From: Gammaproteobacteria bacterium
GTDB lineage: Bacteria; Pseudomonadota; Gammaproteobacteria; Pseudomonadales; Pseudohongiellaceae
Direction of reading: 5' to 3'
Length of the DNA stretch: 50,685 bases
NCBI GenBank assembly: GCA_017853205.1
Contig: JAFMKB010000012.1
Coordinates: 1 to 50,685, forward strand
The translations under genes and the position numbers were made by a program. Positions 9,904-18,572 of this stretch are shown piece after piece (positions within the stretch are counted from its first letter, which is position 1; each line of letters opens with the position of its first letter). Under the pieces are notes generated by a model. That model was not told where the DNA came from. It searched no databases and saw only the letters and a list, made by a program, of their open reading frames with translations.

Positions 9904-11298
9904 TTAACGCCGCGCGTGCTTTTTCACATAGTCAGTCACGGCGCTAAGGTCGTTGAGGACTACGCTAAAGTTCTCTTTGCGCTCGAAAAGATCAGCAAGG
10001 TGTTCTGGCAATTCTGGCGAAGCCAGACCCGCTGCCGTTATCGCATCGCCAAATTTTGCCGGATGAGCCGTTGCCAATGTGATCATCGGCACCGAAGCCT
10101 CGCGACGGCAACGGCGAGCGGCTTCAACCCCAATCGCTGTATGCGGGTCGAGCAACATGCCAGTCTGCGCCTTAACCGATGCGATAACCTCACAGGTCGT
10201 CTCGTCATCTACGGCCGCACTGTCAAAAATTGCAGACACGCGCTGCCAGCGCTCGTCAGGCACGCTGCGAATTTCTTTACCAAACTTAGCCATCAGATCG
10301 GCGACAGCTGCACCATCACGATCAAACACATCGAATAGAAAACGCTCGAAGTTGCTCGACACAAGAATATCCATGCTTGGCGAATAGGTCTTTGCGAGCT
10401 CAGACACCGAGTAGTCATTATGGGCGATAAACCGGTGAAGAATGTCGTTTTTATTCGTCGCAACGACTAACTGCTCAATCGGCAGTCCCATCTTTTTCGC
10501 AAGATAGCCTGCATAGATATCGCCGAAATTACCCGTGGGTACCGAAAAAGACACCTTGCGCTCTGGGCCTCCGAGCCTTAAAGCGGCCGAAAAATAATAA
10601 ACAATCTGCATCAATATGCGCGCCCAGTTAATCGAATTGACCGCGACTAACTGTCGATCATCAGCAAGAAAACTTTGATCAGCGAAAGCGGCTTTTACAA
10701 TTCGCTGACAGTCATCGAAATTTCCCTCAACGGCGAGATTAAACACGTTATTGCCGGAGACCGTTGTCATTTGCTTGCGCTGGACATCGGAGACACGGTT
10801 ATGCGGATGAAGGATAAAAATATCAACCCGATCAGAATGACGACAGCCTTCGAGCGCAGCGGAGCCGGTATCACCCGAGGTTGCACCTAGAATAACTACC
10901 CGTTGGTCGCGCTTACTCAGAATATAGTTAAGAAGGCGGCCGAGCACCTGCAGGGCAAAATCTTTAAACGCCAACGTGGGGCCATGAAAAAGCTCGAGAA
11001 CATACTCCTCATTACCAAGAGGCTCGAGCGCAGCTATATCTGGATGATTAAATGCGGCATAACTTTGTTCGATGATTTCGCGCAGGTCCTGTGTGGGGAT
11101 CTCCTCACCTATAAAAGGTGTAATCACCTTCATAGCCAGTTCTGGATAACTTAGCTCTCGCCAGGACGCGATTTCCTCAAGCGAAAAATGCGGGAGTTCG
11201 GTGGGCACATAGAGACCACCGTCTGGGGCAAGGCCCGTGAGCAACACCTGCTCGAAATTTTGCTGAGGGCAACCGCCACGTGTGCTTTCGTATTTCAC
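9904..11298 (-). CDS. thrC: threonine synthase
   Basis: PLP enzyme converting O-phosphohomoserine to threonine. The PLP lysine is in the motif GPTLAFKDFALQ near residue 110, and the phosphate-binding loop GATSGDTGSAALEG follows near 140. The 464 residues match the longer pseudomonad-type enzyme. The start is GTG at 11298 with AAAAGGA six bases upstream; the ribosome-binding site overlaps the hom stop region, so hom and thrC are probably co-translated. Located between hom and recJ, it shares a pathway with hom, and both depend on the lysC product encoded at the left edge. Confidence 0.97.
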   Translation of the reverse strand: MKYESTRGGCPQQNFEQVLLTGLAPDGGLYVPTELPHFSLEEIASWRELSYPELAMKVITPFIGEEIPTQDLREIIEQSYAAFNHPDIAALEPLGNEEYVLELFHGPTLAFKDFALQVLGRLLNYILSKRDQRVVILGATSGDTGSAALEGCRHSDRVDIFILHPHNRVSDVQRKQMTTVSGNNVFNLAVEGNFDDCQRIVKAAFADQSFLADDRQLVAVNSINWARILMQIVYYFSAALRLGGPERKVSFSVPTGNFGDIYAGYLAKKMGLPIEQLVVATNKNDILHRFIAHNDYSVSELAKTYSPSMDILVSSNFERFLFDVFDRDGAAVADLMAKFGKEIRSVPDERWQRVSAIFDSAAVDDETTCEVIASVKAQTGMLLDPHTAIGVEAARRCRREASVPMITLATAHPAKFGDAITAAGLASPELPEHLADLFERKENFSVVLNDLSAVTDYVKKHARR

Positions 11299-11309
11299 GA
11301 TTAATCCTT

Positions 11310-12626
11310 TTATTCGCCGAAGCTCTCGACACGAATTTTCATTACCGGCGCTGTGACACTAGTGAGCTTCTCTATCGCTGCGATAGCTTCATCCAATTCA
11401 CTTTCGCGCGCTTTATCTGTCAGTATAACGATCGGTACATTTTTACCGTCGCTCTCTTTCTGGATCAGCGCATCGATGCCAATACCAAAACGCTCCAATT
11501 CAGAGGCGACATTTGCCATCACACCAATGATATCTTGCGCTGTGATTCGTAAATAATATTCGGTTTCAATCTCATCTATTGTTAGCGCTTTGAGATCGGT
11601 CCTTAGTGTTTCAAACCCGAGTATAGGGACATTCGGTCTGGCGAGTCCCTGCGCTTTAGCACGCGCGATATCGATAATATCCGCAACAACCGACGACGCC
11701 GTTGCCTCCGCTCCCGCACCCGGACCGTTATAGAGAGTACTCCCGACCGCATGACCGTGAACGACAATTGCATTACCAACGCCATGCACGTGGGCTAGCA
11801 GATGTTTGGTAGAAATTAACGTAGGGTGGACCCGTGTTTGTACCCAGCCGTTTTCGAGTCTCGCAATGCCCAGATGCTTAATGTGATATCCAAGCTCCTT
11901 GGCATACCCGATGTCCTCGGGAGTCAGTGCACTGATACCTTCCGTATACGTCTTGTCGAAGGCCAAGGGCATACCAAAGGCAATCGAAGCCATTATTGTC
12001 AGCTTGTGTGCAGCATCAATTCCCTCAACGTCGAACGTAGGGTCAGCCTCTGCATAGCCGAGGGCTTGTGCTTCCCCCAACACGTCGGCAAACTCTCGCT
12101 GCTTCTCCATCATCTCGGAGAGTATAAAGTTGCCAGTGCCGTTAATGATGCCCGCCAGCCAATCGATTCGGTTAGCGGCAAGACCCTCGCGAAGCGCTTT
12201 CACAATAGGGATACCACCTGCCACCGCGCTCTCATAGGCTAGCGTTACGCCTTTCTGTTCGGCCAGCTCGATCAGCGCAGCCCCTCGCTCGGCAATCAGC
12301 GCTTTATTTGCAGTTACAACATGCTTGCCGTTTTCTAAGGCTTTTTTCACCACCTCAAAAGCAGGTTCAAACCCGCCCATCGCCTCGACGACGACATCGA
12401 CCTCCTCGTCGGATGCGACCTCGAAAGGATCAGTGCCTGAATGGGTTACTCCGGCGATAGCAACTTGAAGGCTTCGGGAGGCCACTCGGTAAACCTCAAT
12501 TTCGACGCCTGTCTTGCGCGTAATTTCCTTTGCGTTGCCCTGCAGTAGAGCGAGCGTGCCGCTTCCCACTGTGCCATAGCCACAAATACCTACTTTCAAT
12601 GTTTTTAATTTGACAGAGTCCAACAC
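11310..12626 (-). CDS. hom: homoserine dehydrogenase
   Basis: NAD(P)H-dependent reduction of aspartate semialdehyde to homoserine. The N-terminal Rossmann motif is VGICGYGTVGSGT; the catalytic domain contains GIINGTGNFILSEM and the lysine-containing AEADPTFDVEGIDAAHK stretch; a C-terminal ACT domain starts near YYLRITAQDIIGV and suggests threonine feedback. The frame is open up to TTG 12692, but homologues begin just before the Rossmann motif, and GCGAGG lies upstream of GTG 12626 and TTG 12623, so I place the start there (438-439 residues). A TATAAT at 12670-12675 upstream agrees with this shorter start. hom, thrC and recJ form one transcription unit. Confidence 0.95.
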   Translation of the reverse strand: MLDSVKLKTLKVGICGYGTVGSGTLALLQGNAKEITRKTGVEIEVYRVASRSLQVAIAGVTHSGTDPFEVASDEEVDVVVEAMGGFEPAFEVVKKALENGKHVVTANKALIAERGAALIELAEQKGVTLAYESAVAGGIPIVKALREGLAANRIDWLAGIINGTGNFILSEMMEKQREFADVLGEAQALGYAEADPTFDVEGIDAAHKLTIMASIAFGMPLAFDKTYTEGISALTPEDIGYAKELGYHIKHLGIARLENGWVQTRVHPTLISTKHLLAHVHGVGNAIVVHGHAVGSTLYNGPGAGAEATASSVVADIIDIARAKAQGLARPNVPILGFETLRTDLKALTIDEIETEYYLRITAQDIIGVMANVASELERFGIGIDALIQKESDGKNVPIVILTDKARESELDEAIAAIEKLTSVTAPVMKIRVESFGE

Positions 12627-12669
12627 ATAGCCTCGCAAGAAGGAGACGCGCACAGCCGCGTCGTCCTGA

Positions 12670-12675
12670 ATTATA
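12670..12675 (-). promoter_or_regulatory. possible -10 box for hom-thrC-recJ
   Basis: Minus-strand TATAAT, a perfect sigma-70 -10 hexamer, lies 44 bases upstream of the chosen hom start. No convincing -35 hexamer is seen, so use in vivo is uncertain. Confidence 0.35.
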
Positions 12676-12738
12676 CTGGATTTGATTAGCAAGAAGGCGG
12701 CAGCCTCCTAACTGAATAATCCTATCTAAGAATACTTT

Positions 12739-13539
12739 TTAGAGAATGCCTAACATAGCGGCGAGACGCGTCGCTTCAATATATCCGGGCACAAGCCGTC
12801 CGTCGGGGAAGACCAGTGCTGGCGTCCCGTTCACACCGAACTCATTGCCCAGCGCATAGTGTTCGAGAATCGGCGTTTCGCAATCGGCTGCGGGTAAACT
12901 CTGCCCGTTCTTTGCCTGATTAAACGATTTGTGGCGATTACTCGAGCACCATACCGACACCATTTTAGGAAAGGCAGGGGAATCGGCACCACCGCGGGGA
13001 TAAGCGAGATACCTGACACGAATACCGTAAGCCAGAAGCTGATCGAGCTCACCGTGCAATTTACGGCAATACGTACAATCGACGTCTGTGAAGACGGTAA
13101 GAGTCGCCTTGGTTTCTTCAGGCTCAAAAATTATCATCTCAGACTCGGCAATCTTATTTAGCTTTTCCAAATTTGTGCCCTGCCGAGAGGTTGCAGACAG
13201 ATTGACCAAACCAGACGGGCTCGTTCTGTACATGTCTCCAGCGAACAGGTAGTCACCGGAGATATCGCTGTAAAGAATTTCTCCCGTACTGAGTTGCACC
13301 TCATAGATAGTTGGCAAAACTGTTTTCTTTAAGGCGGTTATTTTGAGTTGGTTACCAGAGGCAGTTTCGATGGCGGCCGAAAGCTTATCCCTGAGCGATT
13401 GCTGAGCACTAACCTGCCCGACACTCAGGGCCAACATCGCGGTGAGAAGACCTATGAGCCAACGCTTAGTGATGCTTGAATTCAGCCGTTCAAACCGCAC
13501 GGCGACGTGATGCCGCAGGGTCGCTATCAAAACTTTCAT
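12739..13539 (-). CDS. dsbC: thiol:disulfide interchange protein DsbC
   Basis: Periplasmic disulfide isomerase, active as a dimer and kept reduced by DsbD. From the ATG at 13539 (AGGAG seven bases upstream) the protein is 266 residues. It has a long N-region, a hydrophobic helix and a likely signal-peptidase site after VSA (residue 45). The small dimerisation domain is followed by a thioredoxin-fold domain with the catalytic CTYC at 155-158 and a cis-proline in NGTPALVF. A second cysteine pair (VWCSS and ADCET) matches the structural disulfide of DsbC. An upstream in-frame start at 13611 has no ribosome-binding site. Gene order dsbC-hom-thrC is as in pseudomonads, but xerD, usual upstream neighbour of dsbC, is absent. 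Confidence 0.95.
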   Translation of the reverse strand: MKVLIATLRHHVAVRFERLNSSITKRWLIGLLTAMLALSVGQVSAQQSLRDKLSAAIETASGNQLKITALKKTVLPTIYEVQLSTGEILYSDISGDYLFAGDMYRTSPSGLVNLSATSRQGTNLEKLNKIAESEMIIFEPEETKATLTVFTDVDCTYCRKLHGELDQLLAYGIRVRYLAYPRGGADSPAFPKMVSVWCSSNRHKSFNQAKNGQSLPAADCETPILEHYALGNEFGVNGTPALVFPDGRLVPGYIEATRLAAMLGIL

Positions 13540-13701
13540 ACTCTTGCTCCTGGCCGCTTGTTGACCACTGACGAGACTCCATTTTATAGCATTTGAATGC
13601 GAAGGGCTCAATTGATAAGGGCTCTCGATACTGCTTCTTCACAGAAAGGCATAGGTGAGTATTTGCCTACCAGCCGCAGGAGCTTTTCGTATTTCACGAA
13701 C

Positions 13702-13725
13702 AAAAAAGCCGGCATCAGCCGGCTT
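13702..13725 (-). terminator. intrinsic terminator of the rpsP-rimM-trmD-rplS operon
   Basis: On the minus strand an 8-bp perfect stem (AAGCCGGC, loop TGAT, GCCGGCTT) is followed by a run of U residues, about 55 bases after the rplS stop. This is a textbook Rho-independent terminator. Confidence 0.92.
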
Positions 13726-13780
13726 AGTCGCTAAGCTTAGTCGCTATAAGTTGCGCTAAGCTGATCGCAAGAGAGAGCGC

Positions 13781-14143
13781 TTAGGCTTTCTTTTCAAGCT
13801 TTTCGGTGATACGCGCCTTACGGCCAGTGAGGTCACGCAAATAGTAAAGTTTAGCCTGTCGAACATCACCACGACGCTTAACAGTGACGCTCTCGACCTG
13901 TTTGCTATACGCTTGGAAAGTTCGCTCTACGCCGACACCATGCGAGATTTTACGGACGGTAAAAGCGGAGTTTAATCCGCGGCTGCGACGGCCAATTACA
14001 ACGCCTTCGAATGCCTGAAGACGCTCACGCTCGCCTTCTTTAATCTTTACTTGCACAACGACCGTGTCACCAGGACCGAAATCTGGTAGTTCGCGTGACA
14101 TCTGTGACGCTTCGATCTGCTGAATAATTTTGTTCTTGCTCAT
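13781..14143 (-). CDS. rplS: 50S ribosomal protein L19
   Basis: Ribosomal protein of the large subunit near the 30S interface, 120 residues (E. coli 115). Conserved L19 features include [55 protein letters not shown] and [18 protein letters not shown]. Last gene of the rpsP operon, 81 bp after trmD and followed by a strong intrinsic terminator. Confidence 0.99.
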   Translation of the reverse strand: MSKNKIIQQIEASQMSRELPDFGPGDTVVVQVKIKEGERERLQAFEGVVIGRRSRGLNSAFTVRKISHGVGVERTFQAYSKQVESVTVKRRGDVRQAKLYYLRDLTGRKARITEKLEKKA

Positions 14144-14224
14144 CGTGCCTGCTCCTAAACTCTCTGGGCCCCGCGGCTCACGCCTGAGGATTATTCTGTG
14201 TCAATTCGATTTGGGGTGCCTAGC

Positions 14225-14980
14225 TTACTGGTCACCGTGTTCTTTCTGGTATTCATCGAGCAGCAAGCGCTGCTCTGGCGTCAACTCCCTAGCCTCTAGC
14301 AAGTCGGGTCGTTTGCGCCATGTCGTTCCTAGCGCCTGTTTGTGTCGCCAACGCTTGATTGCAGCATGGTCTCCACTCAGCAGGACACTGGGTACGTCAC
14401 GTCCTTCAAAGCTCTGCGGCCGCGTGTATTCGGGGCAGTGCAGTAAACCTTCCTCAAAACTGTCTTGCAGTGCGGAGTCACTGTCTCCAAGCGCGCCAAC
14501 TTGCCGACGAATCATCGCATCTACGACTGCCATCGCAGCAATCTCACCGCCGCTGATGACAAAGTCACCTAGTGACCATTCTTCGTCTATCTCGCTCTCT
14601 AGCACCCGCTGGTCGATCCCTTGGTATCGGCCGCAGATGAGAATCAGTGACGCCGCCTGTGACTCACTAACTACTTTCTCTTGATTTACCTTCGCGCCTT
14701 GAGGCGAGAGGTAAACAACCTTGGGTACAGACTCCGTGCTGCACATCAACGCCGCTTTCGTCGCACGAATTGCCGCGACGAGAGGCTCTGTCTTCATGAG
14801 CATACCCGGCCCGCCACCAAAAGGCTTATCGTCGACGGTTCGGTGTTTGTCCGCGGTAAAATCACGCGGATTAACTAACTTAAGCTCGACTAATCCTTCT
14901 CGAATAGCCCGACCGCATATTCCATAGTCGCTTATGGCAGCGAACATTTCCGGCAAAAGCGTGATCAAGCCAATCTTCAT
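14225..14980 (-). CDS. trmD: tRNA (guanine-N1)-methyltransferase
   Basis: SPOUT-class methyltransferase that makes m1G37 in tRNAs and so prevents +1 frameshifting. The start MKIGLITLLPEMF matches the family N-terminus and has GAGAG upstream, so the frame's extra 16 upstream codons are not used. The trefoil-knot SAM site is seen in YLSPQGAKVNQ, LICGRYQGIDQRV and FVISGGEIAAMAVVDAM. Length 251 residues. It lies between rimM and rplS in the standard operon. Confidence 0.98.
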   Translation of the reverse strand: MKIGLITLLPEMFAAISDYGICGRAIREGLVELKLVNPRDFTADKHRTVDDKPFGGGPGMLMKTEPLVAAIRATKAALMCSTESVPKVVYLSPQGAKVNQEKVVSESQAASLILICGRYQGIDQRVLESEIDEEWSLGDFVISGGEIAAMAVVDAMIRRQVGALGDSDSALQDSFEEGLLHCPEYTRPQSFEGRDVPSVLLSGDHAAIKRWRHKQALGTTWRKRPDLLEARELTPEQRLLLDEYQKEHGDQ

Positions 14981-15037
14981 TTCTTGATCTCTCTTCCCTA
15001 ACATCGCTCCAAGATCGACCTGAGCCAAGCGCGGCGG

Positions 15038-15610
15038 TTAGGCGAGATAATCGGCCTCCCAATCAACTCGAATAACACCCTCATCGAGATCGACTTTTTG
15101 CACAACCGAATCACTTAGATAGGGAATCAATCGTTCCCGGTCGTCAATGCTTTCTTCGGTAGGCTTGACCACCATGACGTCATTTGCGCCGGTTTCTAGC
15201 ATCGTTTTAATGACGCCGAAGCATTCATTCCGCAAATTTACTACCGTTAGTCCCTCGAGCTGATACCAATAGTATTCGTCGCTTTCGAGCTCAGGTAGGG
15301 CCTGTCTTTCTACCGAAAGCGTGGCGCCGTTTAGCAACCTCGCCTCCTCCGGATTATCGATCCCCTTAAAGTGGACGATTAACCCTTTCGGCTGTTGCCG
15401 ATAATCATCTACCTCTAACAGACGCGAGGCGGAAGCCGGTGCCAGACTGCTATCAAATTCTGCCCTTAGTACGGGATAATCCAGAATGCCATCTGGGGCC
15501 TCGGTAAACGAGATGACTCGCACCCAGCCCTTGATGCCATGCACTTTGCCGACTTTGCCTAAGACTACCCAGGCTTCATTCGACGCGTTACTGTCACCCG
15601 AACCGCTCAA
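15038..15610 (-). CDS. rimM: ribosome maturation factor RimM
   Basis: Assembly factor for the 30S head, binding S19. The N-terminal domain has VLGKVGKVHGIKGWVRVISFTE, the hallmark G-x-x-x-G-x-H/A-G-I-K-G-W motif; the C-terminal PRC-barrel domain carries YYWYQLEGLTVVN and ERLIPYLSDSVV. Length 190 residues, slightly longer than E. coli RimM. Starts 8 bases after the rpsP stop. Confidence 0.97.
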   Translation of the reverse strand: MSGSGDSNASNEAWVVLGKVGKVHGIKGWVRVISFTEAPDGILDYPVLRAEFDSSLAPASASRLLEVDDYRQQPKGLIVHFKGIDNPEEARLLNGATLSVERQALPELESDEYYWYQLEGLTVVNLRNECFGVIKTMLETGANDVMVVKPTEESIDDRERLIPYLSDSVVQKVDLDEGVIRVDWEADYLA

Positions 15611-15618
15611 GCTCAGGA

Positions 15619-15879
15619 CTATGCCTCTGTGCTTGGCGCTTTAGCGGCATCCTTCGCTAGCGACACTACGCGAGGGCTCATCTGAGCACCCTGAGCTTGC
15701 CAGTAGGCCATGCGTTCCTGATCCAGACGCAATCGCTCTTCACCGCCGGTGGCGCGTGGGTTGAAAAAACCGATGCGCTCGATGAAACGGCCATCGCGCG
15801 ATGAGCGGCTATCAGTAACCGTGATGTGATAAAAAGGACGTTTCTTAGCGCCACCACGAGATAGTCGAATCGTGACCAT
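15619..15879 (-). CDS. rpsP: 30S ribosomal protein S16
   Basis: Small-subunit ribosomal protein, 86 residues. The N-terminus [19 protein letters not shown] and the block [14 protein letters not shown] are diagnostic for S16. First gene of the rpsP-rimM-trmD-rplS operon; its promoter should lie in the AT-rich 247 bp between rpsP and the end of ffh, where I could not fix a convincing -35/-10 pair. Confidence 0.99.
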   Translation of the reverse strand: MVTIRLSRGGAKKRPFYHITVTDSRSSRDGRFIERIGFFNPRATGGEERLRLDQERMAYWQAQGAQMSPRVVSLAKDAAKAPSTEA

Positions 15880-16126
15880 ACTTAATTCCTGTTAGGTTTA
15901 CTTAGCAAATATTCTATTAAATCCGCGACTTATGCCGACGAGCCGTTTTTTTTCTGCTGTTTTATCTTATAAACAGCGCACGAAATATCCGGCCTGGATA
16001 AAAGGGCGGGTATTCTATGTTAAATAAGTGGGGATTGGAAGCAGGTATAACGCGCCAAATCTAACCAAACCGCCCCGCCGCCATCCGAGCAACGAGGACA
16101 GTTGCCGATGACAGCCCGAGACACTT

Positions 16127-17512
16127 TCAGAATCGTGGGAAATTACCTCCGGGACCACCCATTCCGCCCATACCGCGCATCCCACCTAGGCCACGCATCA
16201 TGTTTGCCATGTTGCCGCCCTTCATCTTTTTCATCACTTTCTGCATCTGCTTGTGCTGTTTGAGCAGCTGGTTTAGATCTTGAATTTGCGTGCCCGAGCC
16301 CTGCGTAATACGGCGCTTGCGAGAACCGTTCAACACATCCGGATTGCGCCGCTCACGCGGAGTCATTGAATTGATAATTGACTCCATTCGCTTAAACTTC
16401 GAATCATCGACCATCTTAGCTGCACCAGGCGGCAGCGCGCCCATGCCTGGCAACTTGTCCATAATGCTGGAAACGCCACCCATATTTTGCATTTGCTTGA
16501 GCTGCTCGCGAAAATCCTCAAGGTCGAAACCCTTGCCCTTCTTGATCTTGTTAGCGAGCTTCTCTGCCTGCGCCTTGTCAACTTTGCGCTCAGCCTCTTC
16601 GATAAGTGACAGAACATCGCCCATGCCGAGAATACGAGAAGCAATGCGATCGGGATAAAATGGCTCTAGCGCATCACTCTTTTCACCCATACCGATGAAC
16701 TTGATCGGCTTGCCGGTTATGTGCCGCACAGACAGTGCAGCGCCACCTCGAGCATCACCGTCTGCCTTGGTTAGAATCACACCGGTCAGCGGCAGGGCAT
16801 CATTGAAGGCCTTCGCAGTGGTTGCTGCATCTTGACCCGTCATCGCGTCGACGACAAAAAGTGTCTCAACTGGCTTTAACAGCGCATGCAGATCACCGAT
16901 CTCCGCCATCATCTCTGCATCAACTGCCAACCTACCAGCAGTATCGACAATAAGAACGTCGATGAACTTGCGCTTAGCTTCGACTAGCGCTGCAGAAACA
17001 ATAGCCTCCGGCTTCTGTTGCTCATTACTCTCGAAAAACTCAACCTCAACCTCTGCGGCAAGTGTCTGTAGCTGCTTGATCGCCGCCGGTCGATAAACGT
17101 CTGCACTCACCACCATGACCGACTTTTTGGCCGTTTGCTTGAGATAGCGTGAAAGCTTTCCTACCGATGTCGTCTTACCCGCACCCTGCAAACCTGCCAT
17201 AAGAATGACAGCAGGCGGTGCAGCCTTGAGATCGAGTTCACTGTTGGCATTACCCATCACAGCTTCGAGTTCTGCTTGCACGATCTTTATAAAGGCCTGT
17301 CCCGGGCTCAGGCTCTTGCTGACTTCTTGTCCCACCGCCCGCAGACTGACACGATCGGTAAAATCTTTGACGACAGAAAGCGCAACGTCAGCTTCGAGTA
17401 ACGCACGCCGCACTTCACGCAGCGCGTCCTGAATATTTTCCTCTGACAGTACTGCCTTGCCAGTTAGCTTGCGGAACGTGCCTGAGAGTCTTTCGCTAAG
17501 GGTATCGAACAC
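16127..17512 (-). CDS. ffh: signal recognition particle protein Ffh
   Basis: GTPase of the signal recognition particle that targets nascent inner-membrane proteins with 4.5S RNA. Three parts are visible in 461 residues: a helical N domain; a G domain with GLQGAGKTTSVGKLSRYL, VDTAGRLAVD and TKADGDARGGAALS; and a methionine-rich M domain including the GSGT RNA-binding region. The tail is rich in Gly and Met, a little longer than in E. coli. It is divergent from the ypjD-like gene, a conserved gammaproteobacterial arrangement. No 4.5S RNA gene was recognised here. Confidence 0.98.
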   Translation of the reverse strand: MFDTLSERLSGTFRKLTGKAVLSEENIQDALREVRRALLEADVALSVVKDFTDRVSLRAVGQEVSKSLSPGQAFIKIVQAELEAVMGNANSELDLKAAPPAVILMAGLQGAGKTTSVGKLSRYLKQTAKKSVMVVSADVYRPAAIKQLQTLAAEVEVEFFESNEQQKPEAIVSAALVEAKRKFIDVLIVDTAGRLAVDAEMMAEIGDLHALLKPVETLFVVDAMTGQDAATTAKAFNDALPLTGVILTKADGDARGGAALSVRHITGKPIKFIGMGEKSDALEPFYPDRIASRILGMGDVLSLIEEAERKVDKAQAEKLANKIKKGKGFDLEDFREQLKQMQNMGGVSSIMDKLPGMGALPPGAAKMVDDSKFKRMESIINSMTPRERRNPDVLNGSRKRRITQGSGTQIQDLNQLLKQHKQMQKVMKKMKGGNMANMMRGLGGMRGMGGMGGPGGNFPRF

Positions 17513-17591
17513 CTGTTTATTACCACCTAATTCTGCAATTGCTCGTTATAACGGGAGATTAAAATTTCGCGATTCAATCTGATAGGGCGCA

Positions 17592-17597
17592 AGTATA
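17592..17597 (-). promoter_or_regulatory. possible -10 box for ffh
   Basis: Minus-strand TATACT lies 80 bases before the ffh start in the 212-bp divergent region. The -35 region at 17 bases (GTCATT) is poor. Confidence 0.3.
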
Positions 17598-17724
17598 GCG
17601 CAGTTACACGCTAAAATGACGCCCAAAAACTACTTCAACGACCCTGTTACATGTGCGACACTTTCGGCCTATTAGACTCAACTTATTCGTCTCGTCGCTT
17701 TAGGCGACAATCTGGCCCATAAAC

Positions 17725-18513
17725 ATGCAAGAAATAGCTGGCGTATTCGCGATTCTCTTCTACCTCGTAAGCCTTTCGCTGCAGGTGGCAGGGCCGCAAA
17801 AACAGCATCGCCGATCAGCTATGCTCGCCTGCGGCTTCGTCGCAGCCACAGCACACGCTGCGAGCGCCTTCGCCTTGCTGCACGCGCCCGGAGGCTGGCA
17901 TTTTGGTCTCGTCGAAATCAGCACACTAATTAGTGCGGTTATCTCATTGCTTGTCCTAGTCAGCAGTTTAAGGAAGCCTTTAGAAAACCTTTTTTTGGCT
18001 CTTTTCCCGCTTGCGATTTTCTCGATTGCTGCATCGCTGAGCGTGACTAGCCAGTTTCCACCGACACAGCTCGATACCGGATCGGCAAGCCATGTCCTTT
18101 TGTCTATATTGGCTTACAGCGTGATCACCATTGCTGCGCTGCAGGCGCTCCTGCTCGCTTATCAAAATAACAGACTTAAACATCATCACCCGGGCGGGTT
18201 GCTAAACAAACTACCTCCACTTCAAGACATGGAGGCACTTCTGTTCGAACTTCTCTGGGCCGGCCAGCTTCTGCTGAGCACCGCCATCTTCGCCGGCTTC
18301 GTATTTTTCGATAACATTTGGGGAATCGACGGTGTCATTCACAAAACTTTCTTCTCTCTACTCGCATGGATTGTTTTCGCAGCTCTTCTATGGGGGCGCA
18401 GCAGTTTAGGATGGAGAGGGGTCACAGCAATTCGCTTTACGCTGAGCGGTTTCGCCCTGTTGATTCTTGGTTTTTATGGCTCAAAATTTGCGCTTGAATA
18501 CCTCATAAAATAA
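17725..18513 (+). CDS. YpjD/CcsA-like cytochrome c assembly membrane protein
   Basis: Inner-membrane protein of 262 residues with about eight hydrophobic helices, resembling the CcsA/CcmC-type haem-handling domain found in E. coli YpjD. The C-terminal half contains MEALLFELLWAGQLLLST and FVFFDNIWGIDGVIHKTFF, which align with the family's conserved loop region. The family is linked to cytochrome c assembly by homology, but YpjD itself has no settled function. Position between ffh and the corB-like gene is conserved in E. coli and pseudomonads. Start ATG at 17725; the Shine-Dalgarno sequence is weak. Confidence 0.88.
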   Translation: MQEIAGVFAILFYLVSLSLQVAGPQKQHRRSAMLACGFVAATAHAASAFALLHAPGGWHFGLVEISTLISAVISLLVLVSSLRKPLENLFLALFPLAIFSIAASLSVTSQFPPTQLDTGSASHVLLSILAYSVITIAALQALLLAYQNNRLKHHHPGGLLNKLPPLQDMEALLFELLWAGQLLLSTAIFAGFVFFDNIWGIDGVIHKTFFSLLAWIVFAALLWGRSSLGWRGVTAIRFTLSGFALLILGFYGSKFALEYLIK

Positions 18514-18572
18514 CTCTCTAACATTCCACTTAGAAAACTCACTTTGGCAACCCACTCAGGCAACTATTAAAC

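Noticed and set aside
12627-12720. Extra N-terminal 22 codons of hom from TTG 12692 with an AGGAGG upstream
   Set aside because: Homologues begin at the Rossmann motif and a TATAAT lies inside the extension, so a downstream start is more likely; the strong AGGAGG may be chance or a short leader peptide.
14130-14684. Open frame of 184 codons on the plus strand
   Set aside because: Antisense to trmD and the rplS start; low-complexity Ser/Arg-rich translation.
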